From contig NZ_AP019551.1 of assembly GCF_009936215.1 (NCBI RefSeq), positions 62,001 through 126,000 on the forward strand: a DNA stretch of 64,000 nucleotides. The letters are read 5' to 3'. The stretch is from Athalassotoga saccharophila (lineage in GTDB: Bacteria > Thermotogota > Thermotogae > Mesoaciditogales > Mesoaciditogaceae). Positions 63,246-64,000 of the stretch are shown here, piece after piece. The notes under the pieces were generated by a model. The model was not told the origin of the DNA, did no database searches, and saw only the letters and a program-made list of their open reading frames with translations. A program made the position numbers and the translations under genes. Each line of letters opens with the position of its first letter. The first letter of the stretch is position 1.

Positions 63246-64000
63246 CCAAGGATCTCCTTTACAGTTTTGTAAAGATGCCCGTTCCCTATCTTCGAAAGAA
63301 TCTCTCCATGAAGATTATCGGCAAATTTTCTGGCTTCTTCAACGCCCATGACCTTTACGAGAGTGGCTTTGTTTTCCTCTACGTCCTTTCGTGGGGTTTT
63401 TCCAATCTGTTCAAATGTGGCCGTAAGGTCCATTATGTCATCGAGAATTTGAAAGTAGATACCAAAATTATATCCCGCCTCCGCGTAGGGAGTTGAATCC
63501 TCGCCTGCCATAAGAGATCCAAAAGAAAATGCAAAAGCAAAAAGAGCACCAGTCTTGCCTTTGTACATTTCAAGAACTTCTTCCTTAGACGGAAATTCAT
63601 GACTTTTTGCCATGAGTATATCCATCGTTTCACCATTTACAAGTTCTATGAGAGTTCTTGTGAAGGCCTTTATCACATCGTTGTTTTTAGATTCTGTACA
63701 CGTGTGCCCCGCTATCGAAAAAAGCAAATCTCCGGCCATTATCGCAATGTCTTCTCCGAATTTCACATGATTCGATGGCATCCCCCTTCTGTACGAGTCG
63801 TTATCGATTGCCGGCAGATCATCGTGAATCAAGGATCCAGCGTGCATCATTTCGGTAGCACACGCAACTTTCATCGCGATTTCTTCATCAACATCAAAAT
63901 CCCGGGCACTTGCAAGAACGAATTTGGGTCTTAAACGTTTTCCCGGCAATTTTAAAGTGTAGAGCGCTGCTTCTTCGAGCCGAGGCGACAAATTAAAACT
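63242..64000 (-). CDS. Polyprenyl (farnesyl/geranylgeranyl-type) diphosphate synthase, partial
   Basis: The C-terminal 252 residues of a trans-isoprenyl diphosphate synthase; the N-terminus runs off the right edge. Motifs are GKRLRP, the first Asp-rich motif HDDLPAIDNDSYRRG, LVNGETMDIL, the KTGALFAFA helix and the second Asp-rich motif QILDDIMDL. It condenses isopentenyl diphosphate with allylic diphosphates to make prenyl chains for lipids or quinones. The short chain type with two extra residues in the first motif (D-D-x4-D) fits bacterial farnesyl/geranylgeranyl synthases. Its stop overlaps the lipase-like gene start by four bases. Confidence 0.95.
   Translation of the reverse strand, partial: SFNLSPRLEEAALYTLKLPGKRLRPKFVLASARDFDVDEEIAMKVACATEMMHAGSLIHDDLPAIDNDSYRRGMPSNHVKFGEDIAIMAGDLLFSIAGHTCTESKNNDVIKAFTRTLIELVNGETMDILMAKSHEFPSKEEVLEMYKGKTGALFAFAFSFGSLMAGEDSTPYAEAGYNFGIYFQILDDIMDLTATFEQIGKTPRKDVEENKATLVKVMGVEEARKFADNLHGEILSKIGNGHLYKTVKEILG

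Noticed and set aside
1-64000. CRISPR arrays, tRNA or rRNA genes, insertion sequences, attachment sites
   Set aside because: I looked for regularly spaced repeats, tRNA-like foldings and transposase genes in every gap and found none; the Rpn-like gene at 3357 is a nuclease-family protein without terminal repeats.

Overview
The window looks like chromosome from a thermophilic Thermotogota-type bacterium, possibly a deep branch near Mesoaciditogales or Kosmotogales. The reasons are the moderate GC content, zinc-binding (C+) forms of S4, S14 and L36, rho lying next to rplQ, BMP-type solute-binding proteins without a lipobox, and very large starch-degrading surface lipoproteins. The placement is inference from gene content; no tree was built. 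I find 69 protein genes, two of them cut by the window edges. I see no tRNA, rRNA, CRISPR array, insertion sequence or attachment site, and no gene-free stretch longer than about 210 bases.

Layout. 1-1964 (- strand): three sugar-catabolism genes, two TIM-barrel isomerases and a Gfo/Idh/MocA dehydrogenase. 2092-4262: an archaeal-type AAA ATPase (-) and an Rpn/PD-(D/E)XK nuclease-like gene (+), with paired palindromes over the ATPase promoter. 4313-15081 (-): two giant lipoproteins, a 2208-residue multidomain pullulanase and a 1344-residue Ig-like repeat protein with a consensus promoter, separated by a strong terminator. 15223-17482 (-): rho, transaldolase and a small DUF1294-type membrane protein, just beyond the hairpin that ends the ribosomal supercluster. 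17514-36857 (-): the complete str-S10-spc-alpha supercluster, 35 genes from rpsL to rplQ, including tuf, fusA, secY, adk, map, infA, rpmJ and rpoA.

36926-39146 (-): two glycosyltransferases, with the rpsL promoter at the 3' end of the second. 39294-40991 (+): an M28-like aminopeptidase (DUF4910 type). 40984-47248 (-): a tightly packed operon tsaE-lon-engB-korB-korC-dgkA-cheB, apparently started by a leaderless extended -10 promoter. 47373-50056 (+): a secreted alpha/beta hydrolase and an FGGY kinase. 50053-55690 (-): a nucleoside-type ABC importer (two BMP binding proteins, an ATPase, two permeases) behind a clear guanine-class purine riboswitch at 55741-55808. 55853-57286 (-): an unusual PEMT-methyltransferase/PlsC-acyltransferase/zinc-ribbon fusion. 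57475-60155 (+): phoH-pgpH-ybeY. 60113-64000 (-): a polyprenyl diphosphate synthase (cut by the edge), a membrane-anchored lipase-like protein whose nucleophile serine is replaced by glycine, and a TPR membrane protein.

The genes combine housekeeping (translation, secretion, quality control, isoprenoid and lipid metabolism) with surface polysaccharide use and purine salvage. The best leads are the riboswitch with an unclear expression platform, the lipid-enzyme fusion, the inactivated lipase-like protein, the paired palindromic operator, the leaderless and non-ATG starts, and the giant surface lipoproteins.
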